Assembly: GCF_916700565.1 (NCBI RefSeq)
Contig: NZ_CAKAKO010000010.1
Span: forward strand, 1 to 48,866
Origin: Xenophilus sp. Marseille-Q4582
Lineage (GTDB): Bacteria > Pseudomonadota > Gammaproteobacteria > Burkholderiales > Burkholderiaceae_C
Length of the DNA: 48,866 bases
Reading direction: 5' to 3'
This document shows positions 16,781-25,131 of the stretch, one piece after another (the first letter of the stretch is position 1; the number at the start of each line of letters is the position of its first letter). A program made the translations under genes and the position numbers. Below the pieces are notes generated by a model. The model was not told the DNA's origin. It ran no database searches and worked only from the letters and a program-made list of their open reading frames with translations.

Positions 16781-17191
16781 ATGGGCTTTCTGAAAGGCAA
16801 GGGGCCGGACGGCCAGGCGCCGCAGGCGCCAGCCACCACGACCAAGAAGCTGGGCGACGCGGCCGAGGAAGCGGCCCTGGCGCACCTGCAGGCCGCCGGC
16901 CTGCTGCTGGTGGCGCGCAATTATCGGACGCCCGGCCGCGGCGGCGGCGAGATCGACCTGGTGATGCGCACGCGCGATGGCACGCTGGTCTTCGTCGAGG
17001 TGCGCCGCCGCGCAAGCGCCGCGCACGGCGGCGCGGGCGGCAGCATCACGGCGCTCAAGCAGCGGCGCATCGTGTTCGCGGCGCGGCACTTCCTGCTGCG
17101 CCTGGGACGCACGCCGCCCTGCCGCTTCGACGTGGTGCTGGTGCAGGGCGCGCAGATCGAATGGCTGCCCGCCGCCTTCGATGCCGGGTGA
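16781..17191 (+). CDS. yraN: YraN family protein (UPF0102), predicted nuclease fold
   Basis: A 136-residue protein with the UPF0102 pattern: LGDAAEEAALAHLQAAG, NYRTPGRGGGEIDLVMR and LVFVEVRRR. The Glu-x-Asp and Glu-x-(Lys/Arg) residues form a restriction-endonuclease-like active site in the family; the biological role is not settled. It is divergent from rsmI with one base between the start codons and precedes the SIS-domain gene by 95 bp. Confidence 0.88.
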   Translation: MGFLKGKGPDGQAPQAPATTTKKLGDAAEEAALAHLQAAGLLLVARNYRTPGRGGGEIDLVMRTRDGTLVFVEVRRRASAAHGGAGGSITALKQRRIVFAARHFLLRLGRTPPCRFDVVLVQGAQIEWLPAAFDAG

Positions 17192-17286
17192 GGGCGGGAA
17201 CCTTGGGCGCGGGCCGCGCTCCATGCCTGCAGCCCCGCGCGCCTCACCTTCTGTTGCAAGGGGGCTCGCTATCATTTCGCCCCAAC

Positions 17287-17898
17287 ATGCTCGAGCAACG
17301 TATCCAGCAGCATTTCATCGACAGCGCCGACCTGCTCTACCAAGGTGGCGCCGCGCTCAGCAAACCCCTTTCGCAGGCCGTGCAGGCCCTGCTGGCCTGC
17401 GTGACCAGCGGGGGCAAGGTGCTGGCCTGCGGGGCCGGCGTGTCCGGCCTGCTGGCCGCCCAGTTCGCCGCACAGTTCGTGAGCCGTTTCGAAAGGGAGC
17501 GCCCCGGCCTGGCCGCGCTGGCGCTGCCCGGCATCGCCGACGACCCGCAGGCCGACACGCGCCAGGGCGCCGACCCGCAGGGCTTCGCGCGCTCGCTGCG
17601 TGCGCTCGGCGAGGCCGGCGACGTGCTGCTCACGCTCAGCCCCAGCGGCGAATCGGCCGCGGTGCAGGCGGCCGTGCAGGCCGCCCATGAACGCGAGATG
17701 AGCGTGATCGCCCTGACCGGCGGCGTGGGCAGCGGCGCCGGCGGGGCCGTGGGCCGCGCGCTGCGCGAGACCGACGTCCACATCTGCGTGCCGCACGAGC
17801 GCCTGCCGCGCGTGCACGAAGCCCATCTCATCGCGCTGCACTGCCTGTGCGACGGCGTCGATGCCCAACTCCTCGGTGAACAGGAAATCCCCGCATGA
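17287..17898 (+). CDS. SIS-domain protein (phosphoheptose isomerase GmhA / DiaA-like)
   Basis: A 203-residue SIS-fold protein. It shows GGKVLACGAGVSGLLAAQFAAQFVSRFE, a sugar-phosphate loop DVLLTLSPSGES and the C-terminal HEAHLIALHCLCDGVD. Position between yraN and a BON lipoprotein fits DiaA, the DnaA-binding replication initiator-associated factor, rather than LPS heptose synthesis. The loop has GVS in place of the GNGGS usual in active isomerases, which also favours a non-enzymatic role. TATCAT at 17270-17275 lies close to the ATG and there is no clear ribosome site, so the mRNA may be almost leaderless. Confidence 0.82.
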   Translation: MLEQRIQQHFIDSADLLYQGGAALSKPLSQAVQALLACVTSGGKVLACGAGVSGLLAAQFAAQFVSRFERERPGLAALALPGIADDPQADTRQGADPQGFARSLRALGEAGDVLLTLSPSGESAAVQAAVQAAHEREMSVIALTGGVGSGAGGAVGRALRETDVHICVPHERLPRVHEAHLIALHCLCDGVDAQLLGEQEIPA

Positions 17899-18701
17899 CC
17901 ACGACGACTGCCTCCCTTCCGCGCCTGGCCCTGCGGGCCACCCTGGCTGCTGCCGCGGCCGCCACGCTGGCCACGTCATTGGTCGGCTGCGTGCCGCTGG
18001 TGGTGGGCGGCGCGGCCGCCACGGGCATCGGCGTGCTGGCCACCGACCCGCGCAGTTCGGGCGCGCAGCTGGACGACCAGGGCATCGAGCTGCGCACCGC
18101 CGCGCGCATCCGCGAGGTGGCCAACGACCAGATGAACATCAGCACCGTGAGCTACAACCGCCAGGTGCTGATGATCGGCACGGTGGGCAGCGAGGCCGAC
18201 AGGCAGCGCGCCCAGGAAGCCGTGCGCACCGTGCCCAACGTGCGCTCGGTGGTCAACGAGGTGGTGGTGGGCGAGGCGCTGAACATCGCGCGGCGCTCCA
18301 ACGACGCCTGGATCACCAGCAAGGTCAAGGCTTCGCTGCTCGACGCCAAGGACGTGCCGGGCAATTCCTTCAAGGTCGTCACCGAAGGCGGCGTGGTCTA
18401 CCTGATGGGCCTGGCCACGCGGCCGCAGGTCGAGCGGGCCACCGACATCGCGCGCTCCATCTCGGGCGTGGTCAAGGTGGTGCGCGTGGTGGAAGTGCTC
18501 ACCGAGGCGCAGATGAGCGCCGGCGCCGCCGAGGGTGCGACGGGCCTGCAGTCGAGCTCGGTGCCGGGCGTGGCGGGCGGCGCGCCCGCGGCCGCGCCCG
18601 ACGGCCATGTGCCGCTGCCGCCCATGCAGCCGCTGCCGGCGCCGGGCACCACCGTCAACCCCGCGCCTGCGCCGGGCGTGGTCACCTCGCCGGTCCGCTG
18701 A
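17895..18701 (+). CDS. dolP: BON-domain outer-membrane lipoprotein (DolP/YraP-like)
   Basis: A 268-residue lipoprotein with a signal peptide ending in the lipobox LVGC, then TGIGVLATDPRSSGAQLDD as in DolP. Two BON domains follow (about ISTVSYNRQVLMIGTVGS to VVGEA, and FKVVTEGGVVYLMGLATRP to VRVVEVL). In E. coli DolP supports outer-membrane integrity and BAM function. The C-terminal 60 residues are Ala/Pro-rich and longer than the E. coli form. It overlaps the SIS gene by 4 bp, so they are translationally coupled. Confidence 0.88.
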   Translation: MTTTTASLPRLALRATLAAAAAATLATSLVGCVPLVVGGAAATGIGVLATDPRSSGAQLDDQGIELRTAARIREVANDQMNISTVSYNRQVLMIGTVGSEADRQRAQEAVRTVPNVRSVVNEVVVGEALNIARRSNDAWITSKVKASLLDAKDVPGNSFKVVTEGGVVYLMGLATRPQVERATDIARSISGVVKVVRVVEVLTEAQMSAGAAEGATGLQSSSVPGVAGGAPAAAPDGHVPLPPMQPLPAPGTTVNPAPAPGVVTSPVR

Positions 18702-18790
18702 AGCGTGCGGCCGTGCGCCTTCGGGGCGCCGGCCGCTTTGGCCGCGCGCGCCCCGGCCGGGCAGGGCGCCCCACCCGGCCACGCAGTGGC

Positions 18791-19708
18791 CTACTTGAGC
18801 CGCGTGATCAGGCTGGACGTGTCGAAGCGATTGCCGCCGGCCTGCTGCACGTCGGCATAGAACTGGTCCACCAGCGCCGTCACGGGCAGGCGCGCGCCGT
18901 TGCGCTTGGCTTCGTCGAGCACCAGGCCCAGGTCCTTGCGCATCCAGTCGACGGCGAAGCCGAAGTCGAACTTGCCTTCGACCATGGTCTTGCCGCGGTT
19001 CTCCATCTGCCAGCTCTGGGCCGCCCCCTTGCTGATGACGGCCAGCACGGCCTCCATGTCCAGGCCGGCGCGCTGGCCGAAGGCGATGCCTTCCGACAGG
19101 CCCTGCACCAGGCCGGCGATGCAGATCTGGTTGACCATCTTGGCCAGCTGGCCCGCGCCGCTGGCGCCCAGCAGCGTGACGGCCCGGGCGAAGGCCTCGG
19201 CCACCGGCTTGGCCTGTTCGAAGGCGGCCGCGTCGCCGCCGCACATCACCGTCAGCACGCCGTTCTGTGCGCCGGCCTGGCCGCCCGAGACGGGGGCGTC
19301 GATGAACTGCAGGCCGCGCTGCTGCGCGGCCGCCGACAGCTCGCGCGCCACGTTGGCCGAGGCCGTGGTGTGGTCGACGAAGATGGCGCCGGCCCCCATG
19401 CCGGCGAAGGCGCCGTCGTCGCCCAGCACCACCGAGCGCAGGTCGTCGTCATTGCCCACGCAGCAGAACACGATCTCGGCACCCGCCGCGGCTTCGCGCG
19501 GCGTGGGCGCGCTGCGGTGCGCGCCGCCGGCTTCCTGCACCCAGGCCTGGGCCTTGGCGCTCGAGCGGTTGTAGACCGTCACCTGGTGGCCCGCGGCGGC
19601 CAGGTGCAGTGCCATCGGGTAGCCCATCACGCCCAGGCCCAGGAAGGCCACGCGGCGCGCAGGGGTGGGGGAATAGCTCTTGGGGTGGAAGGAGGGGGTG
19701 CTGCTCAT
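18791..19708 (-). CDS. NAD(P)-dependent beta-hydroxyacid dehydrogenase (3-hydroxyisobutyrate dehydrogenase family)
   Basis: A 305-residue oxidoreductase. The Rossmann motif is FLGLGVMGYPMALHLAAAGH, the substrate motif DAPVSGGQAGAQNG, and the catalytic Lys is in GQLAKMVNQ. These define the 3-hydroxyisobutyrate / tartronate-semialdehyde reductase / glyoxylate reductase family; the substrate is not fixed by the motifs. A 17-residue polar N-terminal extension precedes the first strand. It stands alone between dolP (convergent) and pilU (same strand, 92 bp away). Confidence 0.88.
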   Translation of the reverse strand: MSSTPSFHPKSYSPTPARRVAFLGLGVMGYPMALHLAAAGHQVTVYNRSSAKAQAWVQEAGGAHRSAPTPREAAAGAEIVFCCVGNDDDLRSVVLGDDGAFAGMGAGAIFVDHTTASANVARELSAAAQQRGLQFIDAPVSGGQAGAQNGVLTVMCGGDAAAFEQAKPVAEAFARAVTLLGASGAGQLAKMVNQICIAGLVQGLSEGIAFGQRAGLDMEAVLAVISKGAAQSWQMENRGKTMVEGKFDFGFAVDWMRKDLGLVLDEAKRNGARLPVTALVDQFYADVQQAGGNRFDTSSLITRLK

Positions 19709-19800
19709 GCCCGCGAGCTTATACGGCTTCTCGCATACACGCATGACGCGGCGCGCATGAAGCTGCGTCCGCCGGCACGTGCGGCCGGCGGGGAGGCGGC

Positions 19801-20937
19801 TCACACAATCGTCAAGTGCTCCGTGCCCGCCGCCAGGTCGGTCGTGCGCGCGCGCTGGCTCTGCAGCTTGATCTGCAGCCGCAGGTCGTTGGCCGAGTCG
19901 GCGTTGCGGATCGCTTCCTCGAAGCTCACCGTGTGCTGCTCGAAGAGGTCGAAAAGCGCCTGGTCGAAGGTCTGCATGCCCAGGTTGCGGCTCTTCTTCA
20001 TGATCTCCTTGATCTCGCCCACCTCGCCCTTGAAGATCAGGTCGGCGATCAGCGGCGTGTTGAGCATGATCTCCACCGCGGCCGCGCGGCCGCGCCCGTC
20101 CTCGGTGGGCAGCAGGCGCTGCGAGATCAGCCCGCGAAGGTTCAGCGAGAGGTCCATCAGCAGCTGCTGGCGCCGCTCTTCGGGGAAGAAGTTGATGATG
20201 CGGTCCAGCGCCTGGTTGGCGCTGTTGGCGTGCAGCGTGGCCATGCACAGGTGGCCCGTCTCGGCGAAGGCGATGGCGTTGTCCATGGTCTCGCGGTCGC
20301 GGATCTCGCCCATCAGGATCACGTCGGGCGCCTGGCGCAGCGAGTTCTTGAGCGCGGCGTCCCAGCTGTCGGTGTCGATGCCCACTTCGCGCTGCGTGAC
20401 CACGCAGTTCTTGTGCGGGTGCACGAACTCGATCGGGTCTTCCACCGTCACGATGTGGCCGTAGGAGTTCTCGTTGCGCCAGTCGATCATGGCCGCCAGC
20501 GTGGTGGTCTTGCCCGAGCCCGTGGCGCCCACCAGGATCACCAGGCCGCGCTTGGTCATGGCCACGTCCTTGAGCACCTGCGGCATGTTCAGGCCGTCGA
20601 TGGTGGGCAGCTTGGCCGGGATGGTCCGCAGCACCATGCCCACCTTGCCCTGCTGCACGAAGGCGTTGACGCGAAAGCGCCCCACGCCCGAGGGCGAGAT
20701 GGCGAAGTTGCATTCCTTGGTGCGTTCGAACTCGGCCGTCTGCCGGTCGTTCATGACCGAGCGCGTGAGCGCCAGCGTGTGCTGGCCCGACAGCGGCTGC
20801 TGCGACACGCGCGTGACCTTGCCGTCGATCTTCATCGCGGGCGGGAAGTCGGCCGTGATGAACAGGTCGGAGCCGTTGCGGCTGACCATCAGCTTGAGCA
20901 GATCGGTGATGAATTGACTGGCCTGATCGCGTTCCAT
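19801..20937 (-). CDS. pilU: Type IV pilus retraction ATPase PilU
   Basis: A 378-residue GspE/PilT-superfamily hexameric ATPase that assists PilT in pilus retraction and twitching. Walker A is VGATGSGKTTTLAAM, the Asp box VTVEDPIEFVH, Walker B LMGEIRD, and the His box ETGHLCMATLHANS. It carries PilU features such as a start with SQFITDLLKLMVSRNGSDLF and the sequence RNENSYGHIVTV. It lies 127 bp downstream of pilT on the same strand, separated by an interspersed repeat. Confidence 0.93.
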   Translation of the reverse strand: MERDQASQFITDLLKLMVSRNGSDLFITADFPPAMKIDGKVTRVSQQPLSGQHTLALTRSVMNDRQTAEFERTKECNFAISPSGVGRFRVNAFVQQGKVGMVLRTIPAKLPTIDGLNMPQVLKDVAMTKRGLVILVGATGSGKTTTLAAMIDWRNENSYGHIVTVEDPIEFVHPHKNCVVTQREVGIDTDSWDAALKNSLRQAPDVILMGEIRDRETMDNAIAFAETGHLCMATLHANSANQALDRIINFFPEERRQQLLMDLSLNLRGLISQRLLPTEDGRGRAAAVEIMLNTPLIADLIFKGEVGEIKEIMKKSRNLGMQTFDQALFDLFEQHTVSFEEAIRNADSANDLRLQIKLQSQRARTTDLAAGTEHLTIV

Positions 20938-20965
20938 GGAGGCTCCGATGTTTAGGTGAGACGAG

Positions 20966-21061
20966 GCGGGCGAGCGCCGGGCCGCCCCAAGCCGGCCGCG
21001 CCGCCCCCTCGGGGGGTGGAGTTACACGAAGCGCAGCGAAGTGAAAAGCCGGGGGGCTTCA
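20966..21061. repeat. GC-rich intergenic repeat between pilT and pilU
   Basis: The stretch contains CCCCCTCGGGGGG as a tight hairpin, then AGCGCAGCGAAGTGAAAAGC and GGGGGGCTTCAT. From memory this pattern (CCCCCGAGGGGG, GCTTGGGGCGGCCC, CACTTCGCTGCGCTTC) recurs between genes in Comamonadaceae. Only this one clear copy was seen here. It may form a stable structure in the pilT-pilU transcript and reduce PilU relative to PilT. Confidence 0.5.
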
Positions 21062-21064
21062 TGA

Positions 21065-22108
21065 CTAGCCGGGGAAGTTCTCGGGGATCTTGGCCTTGGC
21101 GCGCGCCTCGGCGGCCGAGATCAGGCCGCGGCGCACCAGGTCGGTGAGGCACTGGTCCAGCGTCTGCATGCCCAGGCCCTGCCCGGTCTGGATGGCCGAA
21201 TACATCTGCGCCACCTTGGCCTCGCGGATCAGGTTGCGGATGGCCGGCGTGCCGATCATGATCTCGTGCGCCGCCACGCGGCCCGAGCCGTCCTTGGTCT
21301 TGCACAAGGTCTGCGAGATCACGGCCTGCAGCGATTCGGACAGCATGGCGCGGATCATTTCCTTCTCTTCGCCCGGGAACACGTCGATGATCCGGTCGAT
21401 GGTCTTGGCGGCCGAGGAGGTGTGCAGCGTGCCGAACACCAGGTGGCCCGTTTCCGCGGCGGTCATGGCCAGTCGGATGGTTTCCAGGTCGCGCATTTCG
21501 CCCACCAGGATCGCGTCCGGGTCCTCGCGCAGCGCCGAGCGCAGCGCGTTGGCGAAGGACAGCGTCATCGGCCCGACCTCGCGCTGGTTGATCAGGCACT
21601 TCTTCGATTCGTGCACGAACTCGATCGGGTCCTCCACCGTCAGGATGTGGCCGTACTCCGTCTCGTTGAGGTAGTTGATCATCGCCGCCAGCGTGGTCGA
21701 CTTGCCCGAGCCCGTGGGGCCGGTCACCAGCACCAGGCCGCGCGGCTTGAGCGCCAGTTCGCCGAAAATCTTGGGCGCGTTCAGCTGCTCCAGCGTCAGG
21801 ATCTTCGAGGGAATGGTCCGGAACACCGCCGCGGCACCGCGGTTCTGGTTGAAGGCGTTGACGCGAAAGCGCGCCAGGCCTTCGATCTCGAAGGAGAAGT
21901 CGACCTCCAGGAACTCTTCGTAGTGCTTGCGCTGGGTGTCGCTCATGATGTCGTACACCATGGCGTGCACCGCCTTGTGGTCCAGCGCGTCGACATTGAT
22001 GCGCCGCACGTCGCCGTGCACGCGGATCATGGGCGGCAGGCCGGCCGACAGGTGCAGGTCCGACGCCTTGTTCTTGACGCTGAAGGCCAGCAGTTGGGTG
22101 ATGTCCAC
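21065..22108 (-). CDS. pilT: Type IV pilus retraction ATPase PilT
   Basis: A 347-residue retraction motor. MDITQLLAFSVKNKASDLHL is the classical PilT N-terminus. Walker A is TGPTGSGKSTTLAAM, the Asp box LTVEDPIEFVH, Walker B LVGEMRD, and the His box ETGHLVFGTLHTSS. The GTG at 22108 is preceded by GAGGAA at 7 nt and gives the family length. It is divergent from yggS across 78 bp, the usual arrangement in betaproteobacteria. Confidence 0.95.
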   Translation of the reverse strand: MDITQLLAFSVKNKASDLHLSAGLPPMIRVHGDVRRINVDALDHKAVHAMVYDIMSDTQRKHYEEFLEVDFSFEIEGLARFRVNAFNQNRGAAAVFRTIPSKILTLEQLNAPKIFGELALKPRGLVLVTGPTGSGKSTTLAAMINYLNETEYGHILTVEDPIEFVHESKKCLINQREVGPMTLSFANALRSALREDPDAILVGEMRDLETIRLAMTAAETGHLVFGTLHTSSAAKTIDRIIDVFPGEEKEMIRAMLSESLQAVISQTLCKTKDGSGRVAAHEIMIGTPAIRNLIREAKVAQMYSAIQTGQGLGMQTLDQCLTDLVRRGLISAAEARAKAKIPENFPG

Positions 22109-22186
22109 GCGGGTTCCTCGATGGAAGTGGCGCCACGCAGCGCCGGGATGGATGCGGGGCGTGACGTTTTGATACGTTTGAAGATT

Positions 22187-22873
22187 ATGACGACGATTGG
22201 CGACCAACTCCAACAAGTACGCGCTCGCATCGTGAAAGCCTGCGCAAGCGCGGGCCGCGATGCGGCGCAGGTGCAACTGCTGGCCGTGTCCAAGACCTTC
22301 GGGCCCGAGGCCGTGCGCGACGCGCATGCGGCCGGCCAGCGCGCCTTCGGCGAGAACTACGTGCAGGAGGCGCTGGAGAAGATCGCGGCGCTGCAGGAGC
22401 TGCGCAGCCAGCTGGAATGGCACTGCATCGGTCCCTTGCAGAGCAACAAGACCCGCCCCGTGGCCGAGGCCTTCGACTGGGTGCACAGCGTGGACCGCCT
22501 CAAGATCGCCGAGCGGCTGTCGGCGCAGCGTCCGGACGGCCTGCCGCCGCTGCAGCTGTGCCTGCAGGTGAACGTGGACGGCGGCGCCAACAAGTCGGGC
22601 GTCGCCCCGGCCGAACTGCCGGCGCTCGCGCGCGCCGTGGCCGCGCTGCCGCGCCTGCGCCTGCGCGGGCTCATGGCCATCCCCGAGCCGGCCGAGGGCT
22701 TCGAGGCACAGCGCGCGCTGTTCGCACAGGTCACGGCCTTGTTCGATCAACTGCGCGCCGACGGGCTGGCGCTGGACACGCTGTCGCTGGGCATGAGCGC
22801 CGACCTGGAGGCCGCGATCGCCGCCGGCAGCACGATGGTGCGGGTGGGCACGGCGATCTTCGGCCGGCGCTGA
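22187..22873 (+). CDS. yggS: PLP-binding protein YggS/YBL036C family (pyridoxal phosphate homeostasis)
   Basis: A 228-residue single-domain alanine-racemase-like PLP protein. The PLP lysine is in LLAVSKTF, followed by the family blocks [25 protein letters not shown] and [23 protein letters not shown], which includes the phosphate-binding residues. The protein buffers free PLP and has no known enzymatic reaction. It is divergent from pilT, a common linkage. ATG 22187 gives the standard N-terminus. Confidence 0.94.
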   Translation: MTTIGDQLQQVRARIVKACASAGRDAAQVQLLAVSKTFGPEAVRDAHAAGQRAFGENYVQEALEKIAALQELRSQLEWHCIGPLQSNKTRPVAEAFDWVHSVDRLKIAERLSAQRPDGLPPLQLCLQVNVDGGANKSGVAPAELPALARAVAALPRLRLRGLMAIPEPAEGFEAQRALFAQVTALFDQLRADGLALDTLSLGMSADLEAAIAAGSTMVRVGTAIFGRR

Positions 22874-23015
22874 GGGCGGCCGCCGGTGGCTGTACACCGG
22901 GCCGCGAAGGCCGGTTGTGCCGCTCCTGCATAAGGTCCGACGCGCCGCGCATGGGGCTGGCGCGGGCGGTGCCGGCGGCGTAACGTGCGTGCATCCCAAC
23001 TCCGGCGAAGCTGCC

Positions 23016-24296
23016 ATGAGCCACCTCAGCGATCTGTCCTATGTCCACCCCTCGGCCACCAGCCCCTGGGGCACCTACCTGTCGCAAGTCGACCGTGTGG
23101 TGCCCTACCTGGGCAAGCTGGCGCGCTGGTCCGAAACGCTCAAGCGCCCCAAGCGGGCGCTGATCGTGGACGTGCCCATCGAGCTGGACAACGGGACGAT
23201 CGCCCACTACGAGGGCTACCGCGTGCAGCACAACCTGAGCCGGGGCCCGGGCAAGGGCGGCGTGCGCTTCCATCCCGAAGTCACGCTGGAAGAGGTGATG
23301 GCCCTGTCGGCCTGGATGACCGTCAAGTGCGCGGCGGTGAACCTGCCCTACGGCGGCGCCAAGGGCGGCATCCGCGTCGATCCGAAGAAGCTCTCGCGCA
23401 ACGAACTGGAAAAAGTCACGCGCCGCTACACGAGCGAGATCGGCCTCATCATCGGCCCGCATTCCGACATCCCGGCGCCCGACGTGAACACCAACGGCCA
23501 GATCATGGCCTGGATGATGGACACGTATTCGATGAACACCGGCGCCACGGCGACCGGCGTGGTCACGGGCAAGCCCATCCACCTGGGCGGCTCGCTGGGC
23601 CGCGTGAAGGCCACGGGCCGCGGCGTCTTCGTCACCGGCCGCGAGGCGGCCCGCCGCATGGGCCTGCAGCTGCAGGGGGCCCGCGTGGCGGTGCAGGGCT
23701 TCGGCAACGTGGGCTCGGTGGCCGCCGAGCTGTTCGCCGAGGCCGGCGCCAAGGTGGTGGCCGTGCAGGACCACACCGGCACGCTGGTGCACGACGGCGG
23801 CTTCGACATGGCGGCGCTGATCGCCTTCTCGCAGGCCAACGGCGGCATTGCCGGCTTCAAGGAGGGCGAGAAGGTGGACAACGAGGCCTTCTGGGACGTG
23901 AAGGCCGACATCCTGATCCCGGCCGCGCTGGAGGGCCAGATCACGGCCGAGCGCGCGCGCCGGCTCACGGCCAAGCTGGTGCTCGAGGGCGCCAACGGCC
24001 CCACGGTGCCCGAGGCCGACGACATCCTGGCCGGCCGCGGCGTGCTGGTCGTGCCCGACGTGATCTGCAACGCCGGCGGCGTGACGGTCTCGTACTTCGA
24101 GTGGGTGCAGGATTTCTCCAGCTTCTTCTGGACCGAGGACGAGATCAACCAGCGGCTGGACCGCATCATGGTCGGCGCCTTCGACCACATCTGGGCCAAG
24201 GGCGAGCAGCACAAGATCTCGCTGCGCACCGCCACCTACGCGGTGGCCTGCGAGCGCATCCTGATCGCCCGCGAGGAGCGCGGCCTCTATCCCTGA
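23016..24296 (+). CDS. gdhA: Glutamate dehydrogenase (Glu/Leu/Phe/Val family)
   Basis: A 426-residue oxidative-type glutamate dehydrogenase interconverting glutamate and 2-oxoglutarate plus ammonia. It shows [19 protein letters not shown] (substrate binding), the catalytic Lys in [24 protein letters not shown], and the nucleotide-binding [18 protein letters not shown]. Length and C-terminus ([18 protein letters not shown]) match the hexameric small type. The frame extends 33 codons upstream, but ATG 23016 is the normal start for the family. It stands alone. Confidence 0.94.
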   Translation: MSHLSDLSYVHPSATSPWGTYLSQVDRVVPYLGKLARWSETLKRPKRALIVDVPIELDNGTIAHYEGYRVQHNLSRGPGKGGVRFHPEVTLEEVMALSAWMTVKCAAVNLPYGGAKGGIRVDPKKLSRNELEKVTRRYTSEIGLIIGPHSDIPAPDVNTNGQIMAWMMDTYSMNTGATATGVVTGKPIHLGGSLGRVKATGRGVFVTGREAARRMGLQLQGARVAVQGFGNVGSVAAELFAEAGAKVVAVQDHTGTLVHDGGFDMAALIAFSQANGGIAGFKEGEKVDNEAFWDVKADILIPAALEGQITAERARRLTAKLVLEGANGPTVPEADDILAGRGVLVVPDVICNAGGVTVSYFEWVQDFSSFFWTEDEINQRLDRIMVGAFDHIWAKGEQHKISLRTATYAVACERILIAREERGLYP

Positions 24297-24498
24297 GCGG
24301 CGCCCCCCGCGCCCGGGAGCGGCCCGCGGGGCGCGGCGGCCCCGCGGGCGCCGAGGCGGCTCGGCCACCGCCGGCCACTGTGTCTTTTGCTGGCCCGGCG
24401 GGCCCAGGGGGCTTGGGATCGCGATCTATCATCGGGGCCCTCGCACAGGCGCGCGCACCTTCGCGCCCGCCTGGCTGCCCGGCCCTCTTTCCCCGCCG

Positions 24499-25131
24499 AT
24501 GGCCCTTTCCGCCACCGCTTCCGACGCCGCCGTGCCTGCGCCCGCAGTCGCCGTGCGCGACGCCCTGCGCCAAGCCACTTCACACCTGCACGCGGCCGTC
24601 GACGCAGGCATGCCGCTGTCCGGCCCGGCCCCTTCGCTGGCGGACTACCACGCCCATCTGTGCCTGCTGCGCGACTGGGTGCGCCTGTTGCAGGCCCTGC
24701 CCGGCATGGCGGAGCGCCTGGCGGCCGAGAGAGCGGCACTGAATGCCGACATCGAAGCCTGCGAGCGCCTGCGTGGCGCCACGTCGCCGGCGTGGGCGCC
24801 GGCCGCAGCCGCGGCTGTGCCGCTGGCGGGCTCGCCCGCGCAGCACGCGGCCCGCGCCTGGGGCGTGGCCTATGTGGTCGAAGGTTCGCGCCTGGGCGGC
24901 CAGGTGCTGTACCGCCGCCTGGCCGCGCCGCTGGCGCCGCATCCGCTGCGCTACCTGCAGGGCGCGGGCGCGCAGACGGGCGCGCGCTGGCGCGCCTTCC
25001 TCGACGAACTGCGGGCGGCGCTGGACACCCCCGCGCGCGTGCAGGCGGCCTGCGAAGGCGCGGTGTGGGCCTTCGAGCGCCTGCTGCAACTCAGCCGCCA
25101 TGCAGCGGCTCCTGGGGAGCGCGCCGCGTGA
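24499..25131 (+). CDS. bphO: Heme oxygenase (BphO), makes biliverdin for the phytochrome
   Basis: A 210-residue heme-oxygenase-fold protein that opens heme to biliverdin, CO and iron. The proximal His region is LRQATSHLHAAVDAGMPL, and the distal helix with the glycine pair is VAYVVEGSRLGGQVLYRRL; both are typical of bacterial heme oxygenases. Its stop overlaps the GTG of bphP (GTGA), so the two are coupled and the product is the chromophore for the phytochrome. Confidence 0.88.
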   Translation: MALSATASDAAVPAPAVAVRDALRQATSHLHAAVDAGMPLSGPAPSLADYHAHLCLLRDWVRLLQALPGMAERLAAERAALNADIEACERLRGATSPAWAPAAAAAVPLAGSPAQHAARAWGVAYVVEGSRLGGQVLYRRLAAPLAPHPLRYLQGAGAQTGARWRAFLDELRAALDTPARVQAACEGAVWAFERLLQLSRHAAAPGERAA

